48,666 nt of DNA from Alistipes sp. (GCA_020026395.1 JAHHQM010000012.1:1-48666), one strand, 5' to 3'. Shown: positions 15,191-24,113, numbered from the stretch's first letter. Translations and numbers: made by a program. The notes: generated by a model not told the origin, from the sequence alone.

Positions 15191-17710
15191 ATGGAATCAA
15201 GTGCTTCACCCATCCTTGCAGGACTCAATCCCGCCCAGCGCGACGCCGTCATCAACTACGACTCGCCCTCACTCATCATTGCCGGAGCAGGCTCGGGCAA
15301 AACCCGTGTGCTGACTTCGCGCATCGCCTATATGATCGAAAGCGGCGTCAAGCCGTGGAACATCCTTGCGCTGACCTTTACGAACAAAGCCGCCGAGCAG
15401 ATGCGCGAACGTATTGCGCAGATGCTTCCCGACGGTTCGTGTCGGCACATCCGCATGGGTACGTTCCACTCCGTATTTTCGCGCATCCTGCACGAGAATG
15501 CCGAGGCGATCGGCTACCCGAAGACCTTCACGATCTACGAACCCAACGACGTGAAGCACCTTTTGAAGACCATCGTCGGCGAACTGCACCTCAACCCCGA
15601 CCAATACAAGCCCAACACGCTGGCATCGCGCATCTCCTATGCGAAGAACTGCCTCGTGACACCCGCGGCTTATATGGCCAATACGGCTTGCGCCACGGAG
15701 GACCGACAGGCCAAGATTCCCGAATTCGGCAACATCTACCACATCTACTGCCAGCGCTGCAAACACAACGGCGCGATGGATTTCGACGATTTGCTGCTCC
15801 AGACGAACATCCTCCTGCGCGATTGCCCCGAGGTGCTCGCCCTCTATCAGGAGCAGTTCAAATACATCCTCGTGGATGAGTATCAGGATACGAACTACGC
15901 CCAGTATGTCATCATCCGCCGCCTCTCGCAACTCCACTCCAAGGTGTGTGTCGTGGGCGACGATGCGCAGTCGATCTACTCGTTCCGCGGAGCCAAGATC
16001 GAGAATATCCTCTCTTTTCGAAAGGACTACCCCTCGGCCATGGTCTTCAAACTCGAGCAGAACTACCGCTCGACCCGCACCATTGTCGATGCCGCCAACT
16101 CGGTCATCACCCACAACGCCAAACGTATGGACAAGCAGTGCTTCTCGAAGGGCGATCAGGGCGAGAAGATCCGCATTCTGAGGGCTTACACCGACCGCGA
16201 GGAGGCCGATCTGGTCGTGGGCGACCTGCGTGACCGCGTGCGCGGCGATGCCGCCCTGTGGTCGGATGTGGCGATCCTCTACCGCACCAACAACCAATCG
16301 GCCGTGCTGGAGGACAACCTGCGCCGCCGCGGTGTGCCGTACCGCATCTATAAGGGTTCGTCGTTCTACGACCACAAGGAGATCCGCGATATGCTGGGTT
16401 ACATCCGCCTTGTCATCAATCCGCGTGACGATGAAGCCTTCCAGCGCATCATCAACTACCCCGCCCGCGGTATCGGCAATACGACGGTCGACCGCATCGC
16501 CCAACTCGCCGCCGAGCGACAGGTCTCGATGTGGGATGCCATCGACACTCTGGTCGAACAACCCGCCCAGGATGCCATGCAGAAGGCCATCATCCGCAAG
16601 GTGAAGGACTTCGTCGAACTGATCCGTTCGCTGTCGCTGGAGCGCACCCAAATGGGACTCTACGACTTCGGTATGGCCGTTGCCTCCCGTTCGGGCATCC
16701 TGAACCTCTACCGCGCCGAGCAGACCACCGAGGCCACTTCGGCCATCTCCAACATTGAGGAGTTGCTCAACTCGATGCAGCTTTTCAAGGAGCAGCGCGA
16801 TGCCGAAATCCGCAATGGCGAACGCAGCGAGGAGGAGGTTGCCACCATCGAAGAGTGGTTGCAGAACGTGATGCTGACCACCGACATGGACAAGGATAAT
16901 CCCGAAGACAACAACAAGGTGACCCTCATGACCGTCCATTCTGCCAAGGGTCTGGAGTATAAATACGTTTATATCGTGGGTATGGAGCAGAACCTGTTCC
17001 CCTCGCAACGTGCCTCGGAAACGGCCGACGGCATGGAGGAGGAGCGCCGTCTGTTCTATGTGGCACTGACGCGTGCCAAGGTCGCCGCGACGATCTCCTA
17101 CGCCGAGATGCGCTACAAGTGGGGCAATATGGAATTTTCGCGTCCGAGCTGTTTCCTGAAGGAGATCGACCCGCAATATGTCGAGATGCCGAGCGACGAT
17201 AACGACCTGCCCGAGATCGACAACGACGGCGAACCCGAAACGGCCATCAACCGCCTGCGCCGCCAGTATGATTTCCGTTTCCAGCAAAAACGCGGCGAGG
17301 AGAACGGCTACGGCCGCCACAGCGGATCCTATGGCAGCGGTTCGCACTTCGGCATGCCGTCGGACGGCGAATCGGGACGCGCCCAGCGTTTCCCCTCCGC
17401 CCAGCGATTCCCTTCGCGCGGCAACACGCCCCAACCCACGCCGCAACCCGCACCGCGTCCCCAACTCGTCAATCTTTCGGGTATGCGCCGCGTCGCGGTA
17501 CGCACAACCGACCCCGCCCCCGCAACGACACCCTCATCGTGCGAATTTCAAGTGGGACAACAGGTCATGCACACCAAATTCGGACGGGGCGAAATCCTCT
17601 CCGTATCGACCGCTTCGACCGACACCCTCCTCGAGATTGATTTCGGGGCGAACGGCCGCAAGAAACTTCTGATGACTTATGCGCGTAAATCCTTAACGAT
17701 TCTGAAATGA
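15191..17710 (+). CDS. pcrA: ATP-dependent DNA helicase, PcrA/UvrD (SF1A)
   Basis: 839 residues from the ATG at 15191. SF1 3'-5' helicase motifs appear in order: Q-motif region LNPAQRDAV, Walker A AGAGSGKT (31-38), TFTNKAAEQM (Ia), Walker B VDEYQDTN (Asp229-Glu230), VGDDAQSIYSFRGA (III), EQNYRS (IV), MTVHSAKGLEY (V) and FYVALTRAK (VI). After a Gly/Pro/Ser-rich linker (roughly 700-780) there is the PcrA-type C-terminal Tudor-like domain (VGQQVMHTKFGRGEIL...IDFGANGRKKLL). It unwinds DNA in nucleotide excision and mismatch repair and displaces recombinase. The stop overlaps the nth start (ATGA), so the two are one operon. PcrA or UvrD naming is interchangeable here. Confidence 0.95.
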   Translation: MESSASPILAGLNPAQRDAVINYDSPSLIIAGAGSGKTRVLTSRIAYMIESGVKPWNILALTFTNKAAEQMRERIAQMLPDGSCRHIRMGTFHSVFSRILHENAEAIGYPKTFTIYEPNDVKHLLKTIVGELHLNPDQYKPNTLASRISYAKNCLVTPAAYMANTACATEDRQAKIPEFGNIYHIYCQRCKHNGAMDFDDLLLQTNILLRDCPEVLALYQEQFKYILVDEYQDTNYAQYVIIRRLSQLHSKVCVVGDDAQSIYSFRGAKIENILSFRKDYPSAMVFKLEQNYRSTRTIVDAANSVITHNAKRMDKQCFSKGDQGEKIRILRAYTDREEADLVVGDLRDRVRGDAALWSDVAILYRTNNQSAVLEDNLRRRGVPYRIYKGSSFYDHKEIRDMLGYIRLVINPRDDEAFQRIINYPARGIGNTTVDRIAQLAAERQVSMWDAIDTLVEQPAQDAMQKAIIRKVKDFVELIRSLSLERTQMGLYDFGMAVASRSGILNLYRAEQTTEATSAISNIEELLNSMQLFKEQRDAEIRNGERSEEEVATIEEWLQNVMLTTDMDKDNPEDNNKVTLMTVHSAKGLEYKYVYIVGMEQNLFPSQRASETADGMEEERRLFYVALTRAKVAATISYAEMRYKWGNMEFSRPSCFLKEIDPQYVEMPSDDNDLPEIDNDGEPETAINRLRRQYDFRFQQKRGEENGYGRHSGSYGSGSHFGMPSDGESGRAQRFPSAQRFPSRGNTPQPTPQPAPRPQLVNLSGMRRVAVRTTDPAPATTPSSCEFQVGQQVMHTKFGRGEILSVSTASTDTLLEIDFGANGRKKLLMTYARKSLTILK

Positions 17711-18381
17711 CACTCCGTGAACGATACGACGGCATCATCGCGTGGTTTTCGCGCGAGATGCCCACAGCCGAAAGCGAACTCCACTACGAAAACCCCTACC
17801 AGTTGCTCGTAGCGGTTGCCCTGTCGGCACAATGCACCGACAAACGGGTCAATATGACCACACCGCGCCTGTTCGAGGCCTACCCGACGCCCTACGACAT
17901 GGCACGCGCCACGCAGGAAGAGATCTACTCCTACATCCGCAGTATCTCCTACCCGAACAACAAGGCCAAAAACCTGCTGGGCATGGCGCGGATGTTGTGC
18001 GAGGAGTTCGGCGGTGAGGTGCCGAGCGATCTGAAGGAACTGCAACGCCTTCCGGGCGTGGGTCGCAAGACGGCCAACGTGCTGGGGGCAGTCCTTTGGC
18101 AGAAGGAGGTGATGCCCGTCGATACCCACGTGTTCCGCGTATCGAACCGCATCGGTCTTACGACCAATTCGAAAACCCCGTTGCAGACGGAGCTGACGCT
18201 GGAGAAGAACATCCCCTCCCACCTGCTTCCGATCGCCCACCACTGGCTGATCCTGCACGGCCGTTATACGTGTACGGCACGCGCCCCGAAATGCGACGCA
18301 TGCGGCATCTCGGCCTACTGCCGTAAATATGCCACGGACAACCGCCGTAAGGCTCGTGAAACGGAAAAGAAGGGAAACTAA
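17707..18381 (+). CDS. nth: Endonuclease III, DNA glycosylase/AP lyase
   Basis: 224 residues. It removes oxidised pyrimidines and cuts the abasic site in base-excision repair. The helix-hairpin-helix LPGVGRKTANVL contains catalytic Lys121, the catalytic Asp139 is in MPVDTHVFR, and the 4Fe-4S cluster ligands follow the C-x6-C-x2-C-x5-C pattern (Cys189, 196, 199, 205). Coupled to pcrA by a 4-base ATGA overlap. Its stop overlaps the stop of the convergent radical SAM gene in the shared tetramer CTAA. Confidence 0.97.
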   Translation: MTLRERYDGIIAWFSREMPTAESELHYENPYQLLVAVALSAQCTDKRVNMTTPRLFEAYPTPYDMARATQEEIYSYIRSISYPNNKAKNLLGMARMLCEEFGGEVPSDLKELQRLPGVGRKTANVLGAVLWQKEVMPVDTHVFRVSNRIGLTTNSKTPLQTELTLEKNIPSHLLPIAHHWLILHGRYTCTARAPKCDACGISAYCRKYATDNRRKARETEKKGN

Positions 18382-19637
18382 CCGCGATTCAGACGCTCGC
18401 GGGCAAATGACATGACATCCGACGGAGCACTCCCCTTAAGGAGCAACTCCCGCATCCGATCCATATAGGGTTCGGCATGCGAGAACCAGTGATACAACCC
18501 CTCGCACAACGAATTTTTCAGAAATCCGTCCCCGCTCCGTTCAAACCGATGCTTGGGACATTCGCCCGAACAGGCGAACCGATAACGACACCCGATGCAC
18601 TCGTCGGGCAGGGTGTTGCGCTTTGCAAGGGCAAAATCGCGTTGCGCTTTCGAGCGGAACAAATCGACCAACCGATCCCGCATGATGTTGCCCAGACGGT
18701 ATTGCGGATAGACAAAATGGTCGCAGGGGTAGACATCGCCGTTGTGCTCCACCACAAGGTTCTGCCCGCAGGTTTCGCACATCGAGCATACGCCCGGCTC
18801 CATCGAACTCCAACGAGCCAGCGTGGCATCGAACATCTGCACGAACACCTCGCCCACATCTTTCGTCACCCATTCGTCAAACACATCACACAGGAACTGC
18901 CCGTAACCCGCACCCGACACCGACCACGGTGCAAGATGCGCCCCCGCGTATTCGGGCGGTACGATCCGCGGACGATCGCCCGTTTTTTCGACGACATGCT
19001 CCACCACGGGCAGGAACTGCATGTAACGACTCCCCAACTCATCCCGAAGATAGCGGTAGACCTCCGCACCGCGCCCTTCCGAGAGTCGGTTTACGGTGCT
19101 CAACGTGTTGAATTCCACGCCGAACCGCTGTAGCATCCGAACCCCGTGCACAACCCGATCCCAGGTCGGATCACCATTCTTCGCACATCGGAATCCGTCG
19201 TGAATCTCCCTCAGGCCGTCAATCGAGATGCCGATCAGAAAATCGTGCTCCCGAAAAAACGCACACCACTCCTCATCAAGCAACGTGCCGTTTGTCTGCA
19301 ACGTGTTTTCGATCCGCCGTCCGCGGGCATAAACCCGCTGGAGTTCCACCGCCCGCCGAAAGAAATCCAACCCCATCACGAGCGGTTCTCCGCCGTGCCA
19401 GCAGAACTGCACCACATCGCCCTGATTGCCCTCGATGTACTGACGGATGTAGCACGCCAACACCTCGTCCGACATTTTGGGTTCGCGCCCGCCGTACTGC
19501 AACGCCTTGTCCAGATAGTAACAATACGCACAATCGAGGTTACAGAGCGATCCCGCAGGTTTGACAAGCGTCTGAAACCGAACGGGAGCGGTCGCCTTGA
19601 GGGCGTCTTCAAAGGTAAATAATTCGCGGGCTTTCAT
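18378..19637 (-). CDS. Radical SAM/SPASM protein, anaerobic sulfatase-maturase (anSME) type
   Basis: 419 residues from the ATG at 19637 (MKARELFTFEDAL); the longer frame to 19802 would cross the divergent promoter. The radical SAM cluster is CNLDCAYCYYLDK (Cys32, 36, 39). Cys-rich SPASM motifs follow (CSMCETCG, YPCDHFVYP, CIGCRYRFACSGECPKHRF) and would hold two auxiliary 4Fe-4S clusters. The YPCD segment, GQNLVVEHNG and the length all match anSME enzymes, which convert Cys or Ser of sulfatases to formylglycine under anaerobic conditions. No sulfatase is in the window, so the substrate must be encoded elsewhere, or this is a related peptide-modifying SPASM enzyme. Single gene with a divergent promoter. 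Confidence 0.85.
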   Translation of the reverse strand: MKARELFTFEDALKATAPVRFQTLVKPAGSLCNLDCAYCYYLDKALQYGGREPKMSDEVLACYIRQYIEGNQGDVVQFCWHGGEPLVMGLDFFRRAVELQRVYARGRRIENTLQTNGTLLDEEWCAFFREHDFLIGISIDGLREIHDGFRCAKNGDPTWDRVVHGVRMLQRFGVEFNTLSTVNRLSEGRGAEVYRYLRDELGSRYMQFLPVVEHVVEKTGDRPRIVPPEYAGAHLAPWSVSGAGYGQFLCDVFDEWVTKDVGEVFVQMFDATLARWSSMEPGVCSMCETCGQNLVVEHNGDVYPCDHFVYPQYRLGNIMRDRLVDLFRSKAQRDFALAKRNTLPDECIGCRYRFACSGECPKHRFERSGDGFLKNSLCEGLYHWFSHAEPYMDRMRELLLKGSAPSDVMSFARERLNRG

Positions 19638-19660
19638 CTTCAAAACAAAGGGTCGGAGGA

Positions 19661-19668
19661 CAAAGATA
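19661..19668 (-). promoter_or_regulatory. -7 element for the radical SAM gene
   Basis: TATCTTTG on the minus strand, with TTCG (19693-19690, one change from TTTG) 21 nt upstream of it. It overlaps the space used by the divergent nitroreductase promoter. Confidence 0.6.
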
Positions 19669-19699
19669 CGAAAATGGGAAGATTTTGATCGAAATTTCG

Positions 19700-19707
19700 T
19701 AAATTTG
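19700..19707 (+). promoter_or_regulatory. -7 element for the nitroreductase-mltG genes
   Basis: TAAATTTG, 26 nt before the ATG at 19734. No TTTG at the expected -33 distance. Confidence 0.5.
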
Positions 19708-19733
19708 CCCGGTAAACCCGCAACGACAAAATT

Positions 19734-20381
19734 ATGGCAGACAATTATCTGGGACGCAAAATGGAGGAGTACTTCGCCCGTCCCGCCGAGAAACCGCACC
19801 ACAAGATCGGCTCGTTGAGCCGTCTTTTGCTCAAGACGCGCAGCTACCGCGGCTACGATCCGTCGTTTCGCGTGCGCGAAGATCAGTTACGCCGCATCAT
19901 CGAGGTGAATACCCGCACCCCGTCGGCCTGCAACGGTCAGGTGTTGCGTTTCCGCATGGTGCTGGACGACGAGGCCGACCTTGTCCTGCCCCACATCCGC
20001 CTGGGTGCACGCCTCAAAGAACTACATCTGCCTTTGAAGGGTACCGAACCGCGTGCCTTCATCGTCATCTGCTCGACGGGTGCCGAAACCCGCTACACGG
20101 ACATCGACCTCGGCATCTCGGCACAGAGCATGCTGCTTCAGGCCACCGAGATCGGTCTGAACGGCATCTGCATCGCCGCTTTTGACGAAGAACCCGTTCG
20201 GGAGGTGCTCCGTCTGCCCCTCAAACCGCTGCTGATCCTTGCCATCGGCAAAGGCGCGGAGCATATCGAGCTGAAACCCATCCGCGCGGGCGAAAACCAA
20301 GACTATTACCGCCAAAACGGCATTCACTACGTTCCGAAAATCGTGGCTGAGGATCTGATCCTCAAGCGCGACGAACAATAA
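19734..20381 (+). CDS. Nitroreductase-family flavoprotein
   Basis: 215 residues. The N-terminal third has the FMN-binding pattern R-S-Y-R-G-Y followed by NTRTPSACNGQVLRF, and the middle has the conserved DLGISAQSMLLQATEIGLNGICIAAF, all typical of the nitroreductase/NfsA-FRP fold. Such enzymes use FMN and NAD(P)H to reduce nitro compounds, quinones or other acceptors; the substrate cannot be read from the sequence. It ends 14 bp before mltG, so the two are probably cotranscribed, although no functional link is known. Confidence 0.88.
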   Translation: MADNYLGRKMEEYFARPAEKPHHKIGSLSRLLLKTRSYRGYDPSFRVREDQLRRIIEVNTRTPSACNGQVLRFRMVLDDEADLVLPHIRLGARLKELHLPLKGTEPRAFIVICSTGAETRYTDIDLGISAQSMLLQATEIGLNGICIAAFDEEPVREVLRLPLKPLLILAIGKGAEHIELKPIRAGENQDYYRQNGIHYVPKIVAEDLILKRDEQ

Positions 20382-20395
20382 CCACCCCAAACGCC

Positions 20396-21409
20396 ATGAC
20401 CCGAAAAATCCTTTTGCGCATTTTTGCCGCCCTCCTTATCGTGGGAGCCGCCACGGCCGCCTTCCTCTTCCATGAATTCAAGGGAAGCGCCGTCAAAGAG
20501 GAGCAGATTTTCCTCTTGAGTAAACGCACCTCCTACGACCAATTCATCGGAGAGCTTCTGCCCCACATCAGCCACCACCGCGCATTCGAGTACTACGCCG
20601 ATCACCTCAATCTGAGAAAATCGTTCAAACCGGGACGCTACACGCTCCGCCAAGGCATGAACGTCATCCAGATCGCCCGTATGTTCTCGCTCGGCATGCA
20701 GACACCCGTCCGCATCTCGTTCCAGAATGCCCGCATCCCGTCGCACCTTGCCGCGAAACTCGCCCCGCAACTCGATGCCGATTCCACGGAGCTGATGTCG
20801 GCCTTCACCTCGCGTGCGCTTGCCGAAGAACTCGGTTTGGACAGCCTCACGCTCTTCTCGATCTTTATCCCCAACACCTACGAGCTCTATTGGACGACCT
20901 CGCCCGAACAGTTCGTGCGCCGCATGAAAAAGGAGTATGACCGCTTCTGGAACGAGCAGCGCGAAGGGAAACGCAAGGCCACGGGACTGAGCCGTCTGGA
21001 GGTCGTGACCCTCGCCTCGATCGTCACCGAGGAGACCCGCGCCCGGGAGGAGATGCCCCGTATTGCGGGCGTCTACATGAACCGCCTGCGCCGCGGAATA
21101 CCCCTTCAGGCCGACCCCACCGTGAAATATGCCATGCAGGATTTCGGTCTGCGCCGTATCCTCCACCGCCACCTGAAGTATAAATCGCCCTACAACACCT
21201 ACCTCAACCGCGGACTTCCTCCCTCGCCGATCTGCCTGCCGAGCATTGCGGCCGTGGATGCGGTGTTGAACTACGAGCACCACAACTATCTCTACTTCTG
21301 TGCCCGCCCCACGTTCGACGGCCGACATAACTTCGCCCGCACGCTTTCCGAGCACAATGCCAACGCCCGCGCCTATTCCGCCGAGCTGAATCGTCGCAAA
21401 ATCAAATAA
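20396..21409 (+). CDS. mltG: Endolytic murein transglycosylase MltG (YceG)
   Basis: 337 residues. An N-terminal membrane anchor (LLRIFAALLIVGAATAAFLF) is followed by a LysM-like region and the YceG catalytic domain. The domain is recognised by FSIFIPNTYELYWTT, then ASIVTEET (207-214, containing the conserved Glu), then AGVYMNRLRRGIPLQADPTVKYA, SPYNTYLNRGLPPSPICLPS and YLYFCARPTFDGRHNFART. MltG cuts newly made glycan strands at the inner membrane and sets their length. It is probably cotranscribed with the nitroreductase gene; the next gene has its own -7 element. Confidence 0.95.
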   Translation: MTRKILLRIFAALLIVGAATAAFLFHEFKGSAVKEEQIFLLSKRTSYDQFIGELLPHISHHRAFEYYADHLNLRKSFKPGRYTLRQGMNVIQIARMFSLGMQTPVRISFQNARIPSHLAAKLAPQLDADSTELMSAFTSRALAEELGLDSLTLFSIFIPNTYELYWTTSPEQFVRRMKKEYDRFWNEQREGKRKATGLSRLEVVTLASIVTEETRAREEMPRIAGVYMNRLRRGIPLQADPTVKYAMQDFGLRRILHRHLKYKSPYNTYLNRGLPPSPICLPSIAAVDAVLNYEHHNYLYFCARPTFDGRHNFARTLSEHNANARAYSAELNRRKIK

Positions 21410-21416
21410 AAAACAT

Positions 21417-21424
21417 TATATTTG
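21417..21424 (+). promoter_or_regulatory. -7 element directly before the Sua5/YrdC-type gene
   Basis: TATATTTG ends five bases before the ATG at 21430, implying a leaderless or very short-leader mRNA. Confidence 0.5.
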
Positions 21425-21429
21425 TCGCT

Positions 21430-22023
21430 ATGCTCACGAAGATTTATAGGGACAACCCCTCCGAAAAAGAACTCGACCGCGTAGTGGAGCTGCTCCGCCA
21501 CGACGGTGTCGTCATCTACCCCACCGACGGGGTCTATGCCGTCGGTTGTGCGCTCGATTCGGCCAAGGGACTCGAACGCCTGCGCCGCATCAAGGGCGAA
21601 GGAGCCCACTCCGTATCGTTCGAGAGCATCTCCCAGATTTCGGAATACTGCCGTGTGGACAATGCGACGTTCCGCACGCTCAAGGCGAATCTTCCGGGGC
21701 CTTTCACCTTTATTCTGACCGCCTCGTCGCGTATGCCCTCCAAGACCCTCGGCAAACGCAAGACGATCGGCGTGCGCATGCCCGACAACCCCATTACGCA
21801 GGCACTGATACGCCACCTGGGCACGCCGCTGGCCTCGGTTTCGGTGCGCGAAGACGCCGAGACGGAATACATGACCGACCCGTCGCTTCTGGAGGAGCGT
21901 TACGCCAACGTGGTCGATTGCGTCGTGGACGGCGGTATCGGATCGCTGCTCCCGTCGACCATTGTCGATCTGACGGGCGACGAGGCCGAAATCATCCGCG
22001 AAGGAGCGGGCTACTTACAATAA
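21430..22023 (+). CDS. Sua5/YciO/YrdC-family protein (threonylcarbamoyl-AMP synthase)
   Basis: 197 residues. The YrdC domain is visible as GGVVIYPTDGVYAVGCAL-like sequence near residue 25-43, then NLPGPFTFILTAS, KTIGVRMPDNPI and LPSTIVDLTGDEAEIIREGAG at the C-terminus. The family makes threonylcarbamoyl-AMP from Thr, bicarbonate and ATP, the first step of t6A modification of tRNA position 37. In YciO-type members this activity is weaker or uncertain; here the usual first lysine block (KRP) reads KGEGAHSVSF, so I cannot tell TsaC from YciO with confidence. A DUF4199 gene follows after 26 bp. Confidence 0.8.
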   Translation: MLTKIYRDNPSEKELDRVVELLRHDGVVIYPTDGVYAVGCALDSAKGLERLRRIKGEGAHSVSFESISQISEYCRVDNATFRTLKANLPGPFTFILTASSRMPSKTLGKRKTIGVRMPDNPITQALIRHLGTPLASVSVREDAETEYMTDPSLLEERYANVVDCVVDGGIGSLLPSTIVDLTGDEAEIIREGAGYLQ

Positions 22024-22049
22024 GCAACAAAAACAAAAACAGAAACAAT

Positions 22050-22640
22050 ATGATGACAAAAGAAAATTTCTGGAGTGACGCGGCACGTTGCGGTGCCGTC
22101 CTCGGATTGATCCTTTCGGGATCGTTCCTTGTGGAGACAGCCTGCTCGCTGTCGGGCAGTCTGGCTCTGCGCATTTTCCTGGTTGCGGAATCCGTGGCCG
22201 TGGCCGTGCTCCACTACTACCTGCTGCACCGTTACACGCGTCAGCGCTCGCAACTTTACTCGCGTGAGGAAGGCTTCCTGTTTATGCACGGCTATGCCTT
22301 TATTCAAGTGATTTCGATCTTTGCGGGACTTCTGGTCGGCTGCACGAACTTCATCCTGACGCACCTTGTGATCGGTTACGACCGTTTCCTCGAGCTTTAC
22401 TCGCAGGCTCTGGTCGAGATCGCCTCGCAGTCGGGCAACAGCGCCCTTATGGGTCCCCTCAACCAGATGATCGGCACGCTCCAGCAGGCCGAAGTACCCA
22501 CGCTCTTCGACATCATCTTCAGCAACGTATTCTCGGGATGGTTGTTCGGTGCCGTGTTCGGACTGATCATTTCGGGTGTTCTGGCACGTCGTCCGCAGCT
22601 GTTCGGCGAACAAAACCACAAGAAGGATGACGATGAATAA
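22050..22640 (+). CDS. DUF4199 family membrane protein
   Basis: 196 residues from the ATG at 22050 (MMTKENFWSDAARCGAVLGL); an overlapping longer frame is an artefact of reading through the previous gene. Four hydrophobic segments (about 14-32, 38-58, 83-108, 160-185) and the overall pattern match DUF4199, a Bacteroidetes family of unknown function. It overlaps the following glycosyltransferase gene by 8 bases, and a DUF4293 gene comes next. The same three-gene order is, from general knowledge, common in Bacteroidetes, so the protein probably assists the membrane glycosyltransferase. Confidence 0.85.
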   Translation: MMTKENFWSDAARCGAVLGLILSGSFLVETACSLSGSLALRIFLVAESVAVAVLHYYLLHRYTRQRSQLYSREEGFLFMHGYAFIQVISIFAGLLVGCTNFILTHLVIGYDRFLELYSQALVEIASQSGNSALMGPLNQMIGTLQQAEVPTLFDIIFSNVFSGWLFGAVFGLIISGVLARRPQLFGEQNHKKDDDE

Positions 22641-23610
22641 ACTGGATATTTCGGTGGTCGTTCCCCTCTACAACGAGGAGGAATCGCTGCCCGAACTCAT
22701 CGCATGGATCGACCGCGTCATGCAGCGCGAGAGCCTCTCATACGAGGTGGTTTTCGTCGATGACGGCTCGAGCGACGATTCGTGGGAGGTGATCGAAGGC
22801 CTCAAAGACAAATACACGGCCATCCGTGCCATCCGATTCGGCCGTAACTACGGCAAATCGGCCGCCCTGTATTGCGGATTTGCCGAAGCCGAAGGCGAAG
22901 TGGTCATCACGATGGATGCCGACTTGCAGGATTCGCCCGACGAAATCCCCGAATTGCGCCACATGATCCTCGAGGATGGTTACGATCTGGTATCGGGTTG
23001 GAAACGCAAACGCTACGACCCGATCGGCAAACGCTGGCCGTCGAAGTTCTTCAACTGGACGGCACGCACCGCCTCGCACATCAAACTGCACGATTTCAAC
23101 TGCGGTCTGAAGGCCTACCGCCGCAAGGTGATCAAGGCCATCGAGGTCTATGGCGAGATGCACCGTTTCATCCCCATCCTGGCGAAAAATGCAGGCTTCA
23201 AGAAGATCGGCGAGAAGGTCGTCGAGCACCACGCCCGCAAATACGGACATTCGAAATTCGGTCTGGAACGCATGATCAAGGGCTACCTCGACCTGATTTC
23301 GGTGATGTTCATGTCCTACTTCGGACGCTCGCCGATGTACCTGTTCGGCAGCCTCGGCACGCTGATGTTCCTCTTCGGCGGCGGCACGACCGTATGGCTC
23401 ATCGCCACCAAACTCTACAAGCAGTTCCACGCCATGCCCCTGCGCCCCGTCACCGAGCAACCGCTCTTCTACCTGGCCATCCTGGCGATCATCCTCGGTG
23501 TGCAGTTGTTCCTTGCGGGTTTCCTGGGCGAGATGATCAACCGCAATTCGAGCGACCGCAACCGCTACCTGATCGACAAACGTATTGACAACAAATCTAA
23601 AGAACTATGA
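22633..23610 (+). CDS. GT2 membrane glycosyltransferase (DPM1/ArnC-like)
   Basis: 325 residues from the ATG at 22633, which has AGAAGG six bases upstream; the ATG at 22627 abuts that site. The GT-A domain has VVPLYNEEESLPEL at the start, FVDDGSSDDSW, then VVITMDADLQDSPDEIP (metal-binding DxD-type Asp) and GWKRKRYDP. Two C-terminal membrane segments (about 230-255 and 275-297) are typical of polyprenyl-phosphate sugar transferases related to dolichol-phosphate mannose synthase. It should load a sugar onto a polyprenyl phosphate at the inner membrane; which sugar is unknown. Overlaps both neighbours, so it is the core of an operon. Confidence 0.9.
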   Translation: MNKLDISVVVPLYNEEESLPELIAWIDRVMQRESLSYEVVFVDDGSSDDSWEVIEGLKDKYTAIRAIRFGRNYGKSAALYCGFAEAEGEVVITMDADLQDSPDEIPELRHMILEDGYDLVSGWKRKRYDPIGKRWPSKFFNWTARTASHIKLHDFNCGLKAYRRKVIKAIEVYGEMHRFIPILAKNAGFKKIGEKVVEHHARKYGHSKFGLERMIKGYLDLISVMFMSYFGRSPMYLFGSLGTLMFLFGGGTTVWLIATKLYKQFHAMPLRPVTEQPLFYLAILAIILGVQLFLAGFLGEMINRNSSDRNRYLIDKRIDNKSKEL

Positions 23611-24053
23611 TACAACGTATTCAATCCCTTTATCTGCTCATCGCCGCCATCCTGTGCGGCATCACCGTATTCGCCCCCTTGGCATGGTTCGGATCGGAAC
23701 AGCAGATGGCCATCCTTCACGCCTTCACGCTGGAGAATGGTGACGCCATCGTAAAAATGCCCGTATGGACGGGTATCCTGCTCATCATCACCACGCTGCT
23801 TCCCGCCGTGACGATCTTCCTGTTCAAGAATCGCATGTTGCAGGTGCGCCTGTGTGTGGTCGAGGTGATCCTCAACATCGGATCGCTCCTGATGATGGGT
23901 TACACCTACTTCACCCTCGGCAGCGAGGCCGCATCGCAGGGCGTAAAACCCGCCATCGCACTGCCGCTCATCGCGCTGGTATTCGTCCTGCTGGCTGCCA
24001 AAGCCACCTTCCGCGACGAGATGCTCGTAAAATCGCTCAACCGCATCCGTTAA
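23607..24053 (+). CDS. DUF4293 family membrane protein
   Basis: 148 residues. It starts MIQRIQSLYLLIAAI, the typical DUF4293 opening, and has four hydrophobic segments (about 6-26, 52-72, 82-102, 112-131) with a short basic tail. Family function is unknown. It overlaps the glycosyltransferase stop by 4 bases (ATGA). Last gene of the DUF4199-GT2-DUF4293 operon. Confidence 0.85.
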   Translation: MIQRIQSLYLLIAAILCGITVFAPLAWFGSEQQMAILHAFTLENGDAIVKMPVWTGILLIITTLLPAVTIFLFKNRMLQVRLCVVEVILNIGSLLMMGYTYFTLGSEAASQGVKPAIALPLIALVFVLLAAKATFRDEMLVKSLNRIR

Positions 24054-24068
24054 TCATCGGATCCCGAT

Positions 24069-24113
24069 AAAAAGGCGAGAGGTCGGACTTCAAACGAGTC
24101 CGACCTCTCTTTT
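24069..24113. terminator. Bidirectional terminator between convergent operons
   Basis: Perfect 13-bp stem (24077-24089 with 24097-24109), 7-nt loop, A run on the left and T4 on the right. Serves the DUF4293 operon and probably the leftward barrel/lipoprotein operon. Confidence 0.85.

Noticed and set aside
15269..17464. 731-codon minus-strand ORF opposite pcrA
   Set aside because: Antisense shadow of a clear helicase gene.
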